Notes: generated from the sequence alone by a model not told the origin. A stretch of 34,465 nucleotides of DNA from Sharpea porci (GCF_009695655.1 NZ_VUNM01000027.1:1-34465), one strand, 5' to 3'; positions 7,555 through 15,533 are shown, counted from the stretch's first letter. Translations and numbers: made by a program.

Positions 7555-8448
7555 TTGTCGAATCTTAAGGTGGATCAAGTAAGGATCTTTATTTGTGCTG
7601 TTGAATGTGGCAGTTTTAGTGCTGCGGCAAAGAAACTCTTTATGTCGCAATCGGCGGTATCCCAAAAAATCATGCACCTTGAAGAAGAACTTGGATTTCA
7701 GCTATTTGACCGTAGTCAATATCGACCGCAACTGACAAAAAAAGGGAAAATATATTATGAAAATGTGAAATATATTGTGGAAGAATATGATCATCTTTTA
7801 AACTATCTTAACAATCACAAAGAAAAAAGCATTGTGATTGGCTTTCAGGGACCTTTTATGAGAAAATTTATTCCTCATTTTCTTGAACAGTATCTCTCCT
7901 CTCATCAAGAACAAGTTGAACTCAAATATGTTCCGTTAGGACAATGTGCCGACCTATTTCAAGAACATAATCTTGATATAGCGATTGGCAACTACAATAA
8001 TCTTGAAATTCTTCCGTATATTATCTGTAAGAAAATCTATTCAGCACGTGTTTATGTATGTGTCAGTAAGAAACATCGTCTAGCTTCAAGACAAAAGATT
8101 TCTGTTCAAGAAATCAAAAATGAGCCCATTGTTACGTTAAGTCGAGCAGCTGGTGAAGGGCTTTATAATGATTTTATGCGGAATTGTGAAAAAGATGGTT
8201 TTATTCCCAATATCGTCAAGGAATGTGATTCTTTTGAAGATCTTTTAATGAGTGTACGTTTGGATCAAGGTGTCGCATTCGTTTCAAAGGAATTTGTAAA
8301 TGATGATTCACAATATAGTTTTCTTGAATGTGATGATACTCATCATACAGCTTATTTTGGTGTTGCTTATTATGATCATGCATATGATGAGCTTGTTGAT
8401 GAAATGATTGCATTTTTCCAGAATATAGGACAAAATAAAGGTTCTTAA
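7555..8448 (+). CDS. LysR-family transcriptional regulator
   Basis: 297-aa DNA-binding regulator of standard LysR length. The N-terminal winged helix-turn-helix (about 3-65) shows FICAVECGSFSAAAKKLFMS, QSAVSQKIMHLEEELGFQLF and the LTKKGKIYYE wing. The rest is the effector-binding domain (about 90-290). It begins with TTG: AAGGGGG at 7541-7547 is 7 bases upstream, the N-terminus aligns with the family at this codon, and the next Met (residue 29) lies inside the HTH. No co-inducer can be read. It is transcribed toward the pilus operon, 481 bases away, and away from gapA. A LysR-like palindrome lies upstream. Control of itself, the pilus operon or both is possible but unproven. The (TA)16 tract before it may make its expression variable. 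Confidence 0.92.
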   Translation: MSNLKVDQVRIFICAVECGSFSAAAKKLFMSQSAVSQKIMHLEEELGFQLFDRSQYRPQLTKKGKIYYENVKYIVEEYDHLLNYLNNHKEKSIVIGFQGPFMRKFIPHFLEQYLSSHQEQVELKYVPLGQCADLFQEHNLDIAIGNYNNLEILPYIICKKIYSARVYVCVSKKHRLASRQKISVQEIKNEPIVTLSRAAGEGLYNDFMRNCEKDGFIPNIVKECDSFEDLLMSVRLDQGVAFVSKEFVNDDSQYSFLECDDTHHTAYFGVAYYDHAYDELVDEMIAFFQNIGQNKGS

Positions 8449-8457
8449 GACTGAAAG

Positions 8458-8491
8458 GATTTCTATGTTTAAGGCATAGAAATCTTTTTTT
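8458..8491 (+). terminator. Intrinsic terminator after the LysR gene
   Basis: GATTTCTATG (8458-8467), loop TTTAAGG, CATAGAAATC (8475-8484), then seven T residues. Perfect 10-bp stem. Confidence 0.93.
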
Positions 8492-8667
8492 CTTTAGAGC
8501 TCTTATCGATATTATGAAATAAATGAATATATTAATATTAGTAAATATTCACTAGAGTATAAGTAAATCTTATGAACCCTATAATAATTTTGCTAGTTTT
8601 TTATTGACATGCATAATGCTAAGATAGGGTAAAGCAGGAAGGAGGCATGAAGGGTACCTGCCTATAT

Positions 8668-8831
8668 GAAAAAACACCCATGGCCGTGGGTGTCTCGCTC
8701 TCGTCTTGAAGAATAAAGGCGGAGCTAATAGCTACATTTTATGCAGGTACGGTGATTGATGTACGGATTATTGTGAGCATTTTAATAACGATAGTCACGT
8801 ACGGATGAAGCATAAATGAAAATCAGTAGCT
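8668..8831 (-). ncRNA. Candidate minus-strand small RNA (possible type I toxin-antitoxin component)
   Basis: A promoter and terminator on the minus strand define an RNA of about 164 bases. Its 5' end (UAGCUAC, complement of 8826-8832) can pair with GUAGCUA (complement of 8729-8735), a long-range closure also seen in type I toxin messengers. It contains a 24-codon hydrophobic reading frame (8813-8739, starting MLHPYVTIVIKMLTIIR), but there is no ribosome binding site before it. Rightward transcription from around 8604-8620 would overlap it in antisense. I do not recognise the RNA. It may be a regulator of pilus expression, one half of a toxin-antitoxin pair, or spurious. Confidence 0.35.
8669..8693 (-). 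terminator. Intrinsic terminator of the minus-strand RNA
   Basis: ACACCCA (8674-8680), loop TGGCCG, TGGGTGT (8687-8693). On the minus strand the stem is followed by six T residues (A-run 8669-8674). On the plus strand the sequence after the stem is not T-rich, so it should work leftward only. Confidence 0.7.
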
Positions 8832-8837
8832 AATATT

Positions 8838-8865
8838 ATTATAATTCATTTTATTTCAATTTCAA
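8838..8865 (-). promoter_or_regulatory. Strong leftward promoter in the pre-pilus region
   Basis: On the minus strand TTGAAA (8865-8860), 16-base spacer, TATAAT (8843-8838). The -10 is perfect and the -35 matches four of six. It points away from the pilus operon, so it must drive something other than those genes. Confidence 0.6.
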
Positions 8866-8929
8866 ATACGCTGATTTTCTTTATGTAGCCCAATAATAGT
8901 GGGAAGAACAATTCTAGAAGGAGACGTAT

Positions 8930-9448
8930 ATGACACATCAAGCTCCACATGCTAAGCCTACATTAATGCAGGATATTCTCTATCTCCTCATCAAGATAGC
9001 TATTATCATTTTAATCTTTGCCCTCGTCCTTACATTTATATTTGGTGCATTACGTTATAATGCGGATAATATGAAACCATCTATAAGTGAGGGGGATTTG
9101 GCGTTTTTCTATCGTTTGGATCGACATTTTGCGGATCAGGATGTTGTTTTGTTTAAAGAGGCAAATCTCTTACAAGTACAACGTATTGTTGCGATAGGTG
9201 GAGATGTTGTTGATATTACTGATGATGGTTTAATGGTGAATGGTGCATTGAAAGAGGAAGTGCATGTCTATACGAAGACAAAACGCTATGTATCATCCGT
9301 CCAGTTTCCTTATCATGTCCCCAAAGGAAAGGTCTTTGTGATGAGTGATAATCGTGAACAGGCGACGGATAGTCGTGTATTTGGTGCAGTGAGTGAGAAA
9401 AACATTATTGGAAAAGTGATTTGTGTTATACGACGTCGCAACATTTAA
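8930..9448 (+). CDS. sipA: Signal-peptidase-I-like pilus chaperone lacking catalytic Ser and Lys (SipA-like)
   Basis: 172-aa membrane protein with the type I signal peptidase fold: one N-terminal membrane helix (about 16-40), box B-like NMKPSISEGD, box D-like QRIVAIGGD and box E-like VMSDNREQATDSR. The catalytic Ser that should precede MxP is Asn47, and the general-base Lys that should precede Arg85 is Gln84. Both active-site residues are therefore missing. Loss of both is known for streptococcal SipA, which helps a class B sortase polymerise the Spy0128-type pilin. The neighbours here are the same set, so a chaperone role is the best inference and proteolysis is unlikely. First gene of the pilus operon; AGAAGGAGACG precedes the ATG. 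Confidence 0.82.
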   Translation: MTHQAPHAKPTLMQDILYLLIKIAIIILIFALVLTFIFGALRYNADNMKPSISEGDLAFFYRLDRHFADQDVVLFKEANLLQVQRIVAIGGDVVDITDDGLMVNGALKEEVHVYTKTKRYVSSVQFPYHVPKGKVFVMSDNREQATDSRVFGAVSEKNIIGKVICVIRRRNI

Positions 9449-9466
9449 TGAAATGGAGGAAAAATT

Positions 9467-10750
9467 ATGAAGAATTATTTTAAAGGCATGATAGCTTTTT
9501 GTGTTTCAGGCATGATGGCGCTTGCTCTGACAGCACCAGTATTTGCCGATCAGACTGATGCCAAAGCCTATATCACTAAAGAGTTTGATATGCCAGTAGG
9601 AACGAAAATACCTGATGCTGGAACGACATTTACCTTTGATATGAGTGCTGTTAAAAAAGATGGTGGTAATTACGCTAAGACGATTTCACAAAAGAGCATT
9701 ACATTTACAGATACTGATACAAAGAGAATCATTGATGTTAATGGAGCTGGTAATGATCATAAGATTTATCGTTATCTAAAATCAACACCATTATTAAGTA
9801 CTGAAGAAGTCAACCAGTTTAAGGCAGATGGTCCTGGTGTTTATGAATTTACAATTAATGAAACACTAGGTAATGAAGAACCTAAGGAAACTGAAGATCA
9901 GACAAATCATTTGAAAACCACAACGAAAATGACATATTCTAGAGCTGAATATAAGGCAATTGTTTATGTCAAGAAGGATAATACAAACAATAATTATATT
10001 TCGGATATTAAGGTTACTAAGGAAAAAGATGACCAGGGTAATACCGTTACTAATGGGGATGCCAAGAAGGTAAATCCTAGTAAGCCAGATGATAATATTC
10101 CAGGCAGTGGTGGATTACGCTTTGTGAATACCTATCTGAAAGAAATCCAAGACACTTCAACAGAAAATCCAGATCCAGTAACGCCTAAAGCTGATAATCC
10201 TACAGATCCTAATGAGGCACGTGATAAGATTTTCTCTGTTGGAAAGATTATTACAGGTGATTTAGCTGATCAGAATCAGAAATTCGCCTTCACTGTTAAA
10301 GTGACTGCTCCTGCTCTTGCGAACGTTTCGTCAAAACAATATAGTGCTAAGATTGTTACAGCTGATGGTACACAGGATGGTGAAACTTTAACGTTCACTG
10401 ATGGCGTGGCACAAACTGTTTCATTAAATCATGGTGAAAAGCTTGTCTTTACTGATTTATATGTTGGTACAGCTTTTGAAGCACAGGAAACAGATCGTGA
10501 TACCTTTTATACTTCTACGACGTATGCTCGTTTAAATGGCGGTATACCTGCTCAGAAGTCAAAAGAACGTGAACTTGTAACAGGTAATGTTTCTGAAGGT
10601 ACGGATACTGTTGTTGTTGTGAATACACGTAATTCAAATTCACCAACAGGTATTTTTGTCAATAACTTACCTTATATCTTAATTGTTTTAGGAGTATTAG
10701 CTGGTTTTGTTGGATATATTGCAGCTAAAAGAAAAAGTGAAGAAAGATAA
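9467..10750 (+). CDS. Major (backbone) pilin, Spy0128-type, sortase substrate
   Basis: 427-aa secreted, wall-linked pilus shaft protein. Signal peptide 1-27 (cleavage after APVFA), two Spy0128-like beta domains, then the sorting signal SPTG (392-395), a hydrophobic helix (about 399-419) and a KRKSEER tail. Each domain has the Lys-Glu-Asn set expected for an intramolecular isopeptide bond: Lys38, Glu132 and Asn221 (FVNTY) in the first, and Lys260, Glu338 and Asn386 (VVVNT) in the second. This parallels the two bonds of streptococcal Spy0128. SPTG departs from LPXTG and resembles the VPTG-type signals used by class B pilus sortases. The matching sortase follows 17 bases later. GGAGG precedes the start. 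The domain and bond assignments are pattern-based. Confidence 0.88.
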   Translation: MKNYFKGMIAFCVSGMMALALTAPVFADQTDAKAYITKEFDMPVGTKIPDAGTTFTFDMSAVKKDGGNYAKTISQKSITFTDTDTKRIIDVNGAGNDHKIYRYLKSTPLLSTEEVNQFKADGPGVYEFTINETLGNEEPKETEDQTNHLKTTTKMTYSRAEYKAIVYVKKDNTNNNYISDIKVTKEKDDQGNTVTNGDAKKVNPSKPDDNIPGSGGLRFVNTYLKEIQDTSTENPDPVTPKADNPTDPNEARDKIFSVGKIITGDLADQNQKFAFTVKVTAPALANVSSKQYSAKIVTADGTQDGETLTFTDGVAQTVSLNHGEKLVFTDLYVGTAFEAQETDRDTFYTSTTYARLNGGIPAQKSKERELVTGNVSEGTDTVVVVNTRNSNSPTGIFVNNLPYILIVLGVLAGFVGYIAAKRKSEER

Positions 10751-10767
10751 TTAAGAGGTGGCAATGG

Positions 10768-11691
10768 ATGGGAAGAGAAAGGAAAGCGTTAGGAAAGCGT
10801 GTTGTACATGGTATTTCTGAAGGCGTGAACTTCTCTGTTCTCATCCTTCTTTTATTGCTACTATGTTTTGGAATATATGCATTATGGGATAGTGCTTTGC
10901 TTTATAGTGAAGCAAGTCATAATCATTATAAGGAATATAAGCCTACACATGATCGTCGGCGTTTTGAAGATTATGTGAAAGTGAATAAAGATGTTATTGG
11001 GTGGATTGAGCTCTATGGTACAGGCTGTGATTATCCCATTGTACAGGGCAAGGATAATATCTATTATCTTAATCATACAGCTGATGGCCGTTTTCAAGCA
11101 TCGGGAAGTCTTTATCTCGATTATCGTAATCAATCCAATTTCCAAGATTACAACAATATCATATATGGTCATCATATGGACCAACATATGATGTTAGGGG
11201 ATTTGAGTTTATTTCTCTCTCAAGATTATTTTCAAAAACATCAATATGGAAAAATCTATGCCAATCATCATTGGTGGGGATTGGATATTTATGCATTATT
11301 GGAAACAGATGCCAATAATACCTTAATCTATCATCCAGGCATTACATCTTTAACGCAAAAACAAACCTATCAGTCTTATATTCAAGAGAAGGCTCAATGC
11401 ATTCGATCCATGCCAATAAGTGAAGATGACCATCTTGTTCTCTTAAGTACATGTGAAGGAGATATTACAAATGGTCGTATGATTCTTGTTTGTAAGATGA
11501 CCAATAAGATTCATAAGAATCCATTTATTCATAAATCTTTTAATCTCTTTGATCATTATGGGTTATTAGAGGAATTAAAGCGTTGTCCTTTACTTGTATT
11601 AGCGATTGTGAATCTTCTCTTCCTATTATGTATATTATTCCTCTATAATCGCTATCTTTCTTATAAAAGGAAGGTGGAGTTAGAGAAATGA
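10768..11691 (+). CDS. srtB: Class B sortase (pilus polymerase)
   Basis: 307-aa membrane transpeptidase. N-terminal membrane helix (about 22-42), class B sortase core with DVIGWIELYGTGCDYPIVQG, the catalytic His in NNIIYGHHM, the catalytic Cys in LLSTCEGD and the Arg in NGRMILVCKM. A second membrane helix near the C-terminus (about 277-297), as in some pilus sortases. It cleaves the sorting signal of the preceding pilin and joins subunits through a Lys. Being embedded between pilin genes beside a SipA-like protein argues for pilus assembly rather than iron acquisition. The start at 10768 has AAGAGGTGG upstream. It overlaps the next gene by ATGA. Class assignment is firm from motifs; the polymerase role is inferred from context. 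Confidence 0.9.
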   Translation: MGRERKALGKRVVHGISEGVNFSVLILLLLLLCFGIYALWDSALLYSEASHNHYKEYKPTHDRRRFEDYVKVNKDVIGWIELYGTGCDYPIVQGKDNIYYLNHTADGRFQASGSLYLDYRNQSNFQDYNNIIYGHHMDQHMMLGDLSLFLSQDYFQKHQYGKIYANHHWWGLDIYALLETDANNTLIYHPGITSLTQKQTYQSYIQEKAQCIRSMPISEDDHLVLLSTCEGDITNGRMILVCKMTNKIHKNPFIHKSFNLFDHYGLLEELKRCPLLVLAIVNLLFLLCILFLYNRYLSYKRKVELEK

Positions 11692-12266
11692 AGAAGAAAC
11701 AGTTAGTGATCTTAGTGCTCTTCTTGTTTATACCCTTGGTATGCAAAGATGCTTATGCGCATCAAACTGTCCAAGTCCATCTCACGTTTTATCAAAAAGT
11801 CTCCTCTCCTTATGCCTCAATACCACAAGCAACCTATCAATATAAACTACAAAGTCAAGATGCACCCATGCCAATAGGTACATCCAATGGTGAAATGACT
11901 TATATTATGCATGCTTTAGACCATAAACAAACCATTAATTTATCTTATTCAAAGCCAGGCCTATATCACTACTACCTGAGTAATGAACAAGGACAACAAC
12001 GTTATCATATTCGCATTCTTGTTGATTATGATCAACAGGGGCGACTTCAGGGACATGCCTTATTGCCAGTGAATAGAAATGGCTATAAAGAAGAAGATAT
12101 GGTCTTTCATATCAATAGTCAACATAGGCAATCCAAACAAGTCAAAACAGAGGACAATACACCTATTATCATATGGGTTATGGTGATGGTATTTGCCTTT
12201 GTAATGATGGCTTGTTTGATTGTTTTGTCAATGAGAAGGGATGATGATTATTATGAAAATCAATAA
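11688..12266 (+). CDS. Membrane-anchored pilin-like protein
   Basis: 192-aa exported protein with a signal peptide (MKKKQLVILVLFLFIPLVC..., cleavage near DAYA-HQ), an ectodomain of about 130 residues, and a C-terminal membrane helix (about 160-182) ending RRDDDYYENQ. The ectodomain pattern (QYKLQSQDAPMPIGTSNGEM, INLSYSKPGLYHYYLS) resembles a single Spy0128/FctA-type pilin domain. There is no LPXTG-like motif before the last helix, so it seems to stay in the membrane. It overlaps the sortase gene by 4 bases and the adhesin gene at its end, so translation is coupled. By position it may play the part of a pilus base or assembly cofactor. That role is inference. Confidence 0.65.
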   Translation: MKKKQLVILVLFLFIPLVCKDAYAHQTVQVHLTFYQKVSSPYASIPQATYQYKLQSQDAPMPIGTSNGEMTYIMHALDHKQTINLSYSKPGLYHYYLSNEQGQQRYHIRILVDYDQQGRLQGHALLPVNRNGYKEEDMVFHINSQHRQSKQVKTEDNTPIIIWVMVMVFAFVMMACLIVLSMRRDDDYYENQ

Positions 12267-15200
12267 ATTAAGCAAACTTATTATTGTCATCCTTTTGACT
12301 TTTCTTGCTTTGACAATAGGAACATTTGTGTATCACCAGACAGCTATTGCGACAGATGATTTTCAGTTTGAAAACAAGATGTCATTTGCCCTCTTAAATA
12401 AAGCTGTTAAAGCCAATGTCATTACTCAGAATAATGAAATCCCTGTTTCTGTTTATATTGGTGATGCAAAACAAAATACTCCAACAAAGATGAAGGCAGG
12501 TGTCATCGACAGTACAACTGTACCAGTCATTGAACATGCCGTATTTGAAGGGGCATATGTTGAATTTAAAGATGGCAAAGAAACACCGATACATTACGCT
12601 AATACTTACATGGAAAATGATGTAAGCTATACATATTACGCCTATTCAACAACACCAGAAACAGGTGTCTTATTGCCAGAAGGTGCTTATATTAAGCTAC
12701 AATATCAAGCAGCTTATAACATTAGCTATAGTGTACAAGATACAAATGGTAAAGAGTTATCTAAAGGTATGTCGCAAGATGATCTAGGAGGCTATTTTGT
12801 CACACCATCGACTAAATGTATAGTTGGGCAAACACTTGAAGTACACTTTATCTGCCAGACTAAAGCAGGTAGCGGTGGTAAGGATTATCGCTTAAAAAGA
12901 TTGTATGTCACTGATGGCAAGAATCAAACTGATATTTCTTATAATCTTGATGATGCTGGTCACTATGTTCCATCGAGTGATATTACTGTTGTGGCGGTAG
13001 TAGAGCCTGTGGCACAATATCGTATGCATGTTGTGAATCCTTTTGGTGAACATCATGGTTATATTTGTTGGAAAGGGTATTCGGGGACGTATAATCCTAG
13101 TACGAATACGATTGATGATATTGATGGAGATGCTTCGCTGACAAATGAAGCAGGTTTATCAATTCATGCCAAAGCAGTCATTAAGGATACAAAAAGTGCT
13201 TCAACAATCGCAACAGTAAAGGACAAAGATGGTAAAGAACATTATATTGAGTATGAAGGTGATGATGGAACCCACGATCTTCTCTATACAAATCAAAATC
13301 AATTTTGTTCGTATACAAAACAAGAGCTAACAGATGAAAGTGGCAATGTTGTCAAGAAGGCAAAAGATATTGCCACAACAAGTGCATCACCAGGGGGCAC
13401 ATTCTATTTTGTGATGTATTCACAAAAAGGTACCAACTGGCAATTTGATCGTCTTGCGATTAATGGCATTGCCCTGGATGCTCAGTATGATGGAAAGGTC
13501 CATGATACAAAGCTTGATCATGGCATGGTCGCCCATTTTAAGTTTGATCGTTATGAAGATTATCAGAACTATTCTGTCAATTATGATTTGCATCTCGAAA
13601 AAGATAGAGAAGATAGTAATTCATTATTGAAGAGAAATAAACGTTTGAAATTTGAATGCTGGGTGACAAATGCAAGTCGTGATATTAATGTGGATTTTGA
13701 TTGTAATGCCGTAAATAGTGAGTCTTTAACTTTGACGAAAGCTGTTGGTGTTAAGCGTATTGTTGCTGATAGTTATGATGAAGACCATGATAATAATAAA
13801 TGGTGGGATAGTTTATATAATGGTGAGCCCTATTATCGTAAAAAAGATTTGTTTAAATGGGAAGAAGTAAATCAGGATGGAAAACGTTCTCCTGATCATC
13901 AATATATTTATGGTGATGCAAGTGAAGATGGCACTTTGCCTAGAACATTATTTGATGAGACAGTGCGCTCAGATGGCTATACGTCTAACCAGTGGCATAC
14001 ACAGTTTGAAGCACCAGGTGAAGTGGGGACGGAGAGACATCTTTATTTTGATGTCTTGCCAGGCTATGATATCAAGACGGCAAAGGTCTATGTGACAGGT
14101 GCTGATTATACAAGTGACTATAAGCCCGTCGCCAAACCTATTTCTAAAATGTATATGTCTTATAACAATACGTATCATGATAAACAAAAAGCTATTAAAT
14201 CCTTTGCACAGGCAATGAATGATGGCTATACAAACTTTATCAAATATTATTCTGTCAATCAGCCTCATCGTAATATTCAAATTGAAATATCGCCATATAA
14301 GTTTGATGCTGTTTATGATTTAAATGGTGGTACGCTTAATGGCAAAGAGAGCTATATAGATGATAAGAAATATTCTATTGAAGATGGCTCTAATCATATC
14401 TTGATGCCGACGGCGACACCGGTGAAAAAGGGTTATGTCTTTGCAGGATGGAAGATGATTCCTACCAATAGTGATCCAACTATTCAAAAAGATGAGTCTA
14501 TCAAGCGTATTCTGATGCCAAATGAAACCTATACGGTTGATACAACAACCTATAATTATGGCCGTGATACCGAAAAACAAGAGATCACTTATCAGCTCTA
14601 TAATCCAACTACTGATAAAGAAGATAACATTACTAAGACACTTTATGATGACAAAGATAATGGTGATGACCATTATACATTTGAAGCACAATGGGTTGAC
14701 AGCAAACATATTCCAGCTGGTAAAGGGATTTATAACATTGTCATGTATAAAGAAATACATGAGGGTGATTATCCTGCTAAGGCTTCAGATGACTATACAA
14801 CGTTGACACGTGATGGGATCACAAAGTATTATCAGAAGATATCGGATCATGATTATTTAGGGACTACTAGTCAAACGATTATTGGTATCCCTCCAGAGGC
14901 TGAATCAGGTTATGTTTTGAATAAAACGGATAGTGTGTTAAAGATTGAAAATTTCCCAACGAAAGGCAAAACCTTAAAATATTATTATGATTTTAATGGT
15001 ACTCAAAATCTCACTATTAAAAATAGTGTTGGTGGGAATATGGGTGATGACCAGAGAGATTTCCATATCAAGGTGACTTTGAAAGATGAAAGTGGGAACT
15101 CGGTTAATGGCAATGTCGATGTTGAAGGCAGTAATGCCTCAATATGGGGTGAGGCTCCATCAACAGGCAATCAAGCGACAGGGACAATGTCATTCACTAA

Positions 15201-15525
15201 TGGTGAAGCACATATCACTTTAAAAGCGAATCAATATATTGTTTTCAAGAATATCCAGCCAGGGACATATTCAGTTGAAGAAACAAAAGATACACTTTAT
15301 GTCACACAATATCAGCTCAACCAAGAAACAAAACAAGATACAGCTATAGAGAATAAGACCATCAATAGAAATGATAGTCCGATTGTGACAATCTATAATG
15401 TACGTGATATGCCTGAAACAGGAATTATTGATTCTCATAAACCAATGATTGTGTTTGTACTTGGTCTATTGAGTTTATTGTTGTGTGGATGTCTATTATG
15501 GATTAGGAAAAAACGTCATTCTTGA
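12253..15525 (+). CDS. Large LPXTG-type surface adhesin, probable pilus tip or ancillary protein
   Basis: About 1090-aa cell-wall protein. N-terminal membrane/signal segment (about 5-30), long beta-rich ectodomain, an InlB B-repeat-like segment near 686-780 (YDLNGGTLNG, KKGYVFAGW), a Spy0128/DUF7601-like C-terminal domain (about 920-1050) with Lys in TIKNS, Glu in YSVEET and Asn in IYNV as a likely isopeptide set. Then come the sorting signal MPETG, a hydrophobic helix and RKKRHS. I prefer ATG 12253 because it begins a typical MKINK signal sequence. ATG 12241 and 12244 are alternatives but lie 0-3 bases from AGAAGGG. MPETG differs from the SPTG of the backbone pilin, so it may be handled by a second sortase encoded elsewhere. 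Ligand unknown. Last gene of the operon. Confidence 0.82.
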   Translation: MKINKLSKLIIVILLTFLALTIGTFVYHQTAIATDDFQFENKMSFALLNKAVKANVITQNNEIPVSVYIGDAKQNTPTKMKAGVIDSTTVPVIEHAVFEGAYVEFKDGKETPIHYANTYMENDVSYTYYAYSTTPETGVLLPEGAYIKLQYQAAYNISYSVQDTNGKELSKGMSQDDLGGYFVTPSTKCIVGQTLEVHFICQTKAGSGGKDYRLKRLYVTDGKNQTDISYNLDDAGHYVPSSDITVVAVVEPVAQYRMHVVNPFGEHHGYICWKGYSGTYNPSTNTIDDIDGDASLTNEAGLSIHAKAVIKDTKSASTIATVKDKDGKEHYIEYEGDDGTHDLLYTNQNQFCSYTKQELTDESGNVVKKAKDIATTSASPGGTFYFVMYSQKGTNWQFDRLAINGIALDAQYDGKVHDTKLDHGMVAHFKFDRYEDYQNYSVNYDLHLEKDREDSNSLLKRNKRLKFECWVTNASRDINVDFDCNAVNSESLTLTKAVGVKRIVADSYDEDHDNNKWWDSLYNGEPYYRKKDLFKWEEVNQDGKRSPDHQYIYGDASEDGTLPRTLFDETVRSDGYTSNQWHTQFEAPGEVGTERHLYFDVLPGYDIKTAKVYVTGADYTSDYKPVAKPISKMYMSYNNTYHDKQKAIKSFAQAMNDGYTNFIKYYSVNQPHRNIQIEISPYKFDAVYDLNGGTLNGKESYIDDKKYSIEDGSNHILMPTATPVKKGYVFAGWKMIPTNSDPTIQKDESIKRILMPNETYTVDTTTYNYGRDTEKQEITYQLYNPTTDKEDNITKTLYDDKDNGDDHYTFEAQWVDSKHIPAGKGIYNIVMYKEIHEGDYPAKASDDYTTLTRDGITKYYQKISDHDYLGTTSQTIIGIPPEAESGYVLNKTDSVLKIENFPTKGKTLKYYYDFNGTQNLTIKNSVGGNMGDDQRDFHIKVTLKDESGNSVNGNVDVEGSNASIWGEAPSTGNQATGTMSFTNGEAHITLKANQYIVFKNIQPGTYSVEETKDTLYVTQYQLNQETKQDTAIENKTINRNDSPIVTIYNVRDMPETGIIDSHKPMIVFVLGLLSLLLCGCLLWIRKKRHS

Positions 15526-15533
15526 TAGAAAGA

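Larger units (their letters stand above)
8449..8929. other. 481-base gene-free region before the pilus operon
   Basis: It contains the LysR terminator, an ATAAG-N5-CTTAT palindrome (8559-8573), a TTGACA (8604-8609) and an overlapping TTGCTA-16-CATAAT (8590-8617) as possible rightward promoter parts. It also has a rightward-strand hairpin set, three copies of GTACGG (8747, 8761, 8799), and a strong leftward promoter and terminator defining a minus-strand RNA. GTACCTGC (8654-8661) is perfectly complementary to GCAGGTAC (8743-8750), and its CCTGC can alternatively pair with GCAGG at 8634-8638. A long inverted repeat GAAAATCAG/CTGATTTTC (8818-8826 and 8871-8879) brackets the leftward promoter. 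No promoter close to the pilus operon start is convincing, so a long rightward leader is possible. Confidence 0.6.

Noticed and set aside
8666-8716. 16-codon plus-strand frame beginning MKKHPWPW in the pre-pilus region
   Set aside because: The AAGGAGG upstream is about 20 bases away, and the codons coincide with a terminator hairpin, so RNA structure explains the sequence better than coding.
8739-8813. 24-codon hydrophobic peptide on the minus strand (MLHPYVTIVIKMLTII...)
   Set aside because: No ribosome binding site before it and no match to known toxin peptides, so it is not listed as a gene. It is only mentioned with the candidate RNA.
8600-8929. Known riboswitch (c-di-GMP, T-box) before the pilus operon
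   Set aside because: No T-box specifier/antiterminator sequence and no recognisable c-di-GMP aptamer core. Only generic competing stems are seen.
10882-11187. 101-codon minus-strand frame inside the sortase gene
   Set aside because: Shadow of the sortase coding frame with Ile/Met-rich low-complexity content and no start signals.
14320-14760. 146-codon open frame on the minus strand opposite the adhesin gene
   Set aside because: It lies wholly within the clear coding frame of the adhesin, has no ribosome binding site or family features, and its Ile/Met/His-rich composition is that of an antisense shadow.
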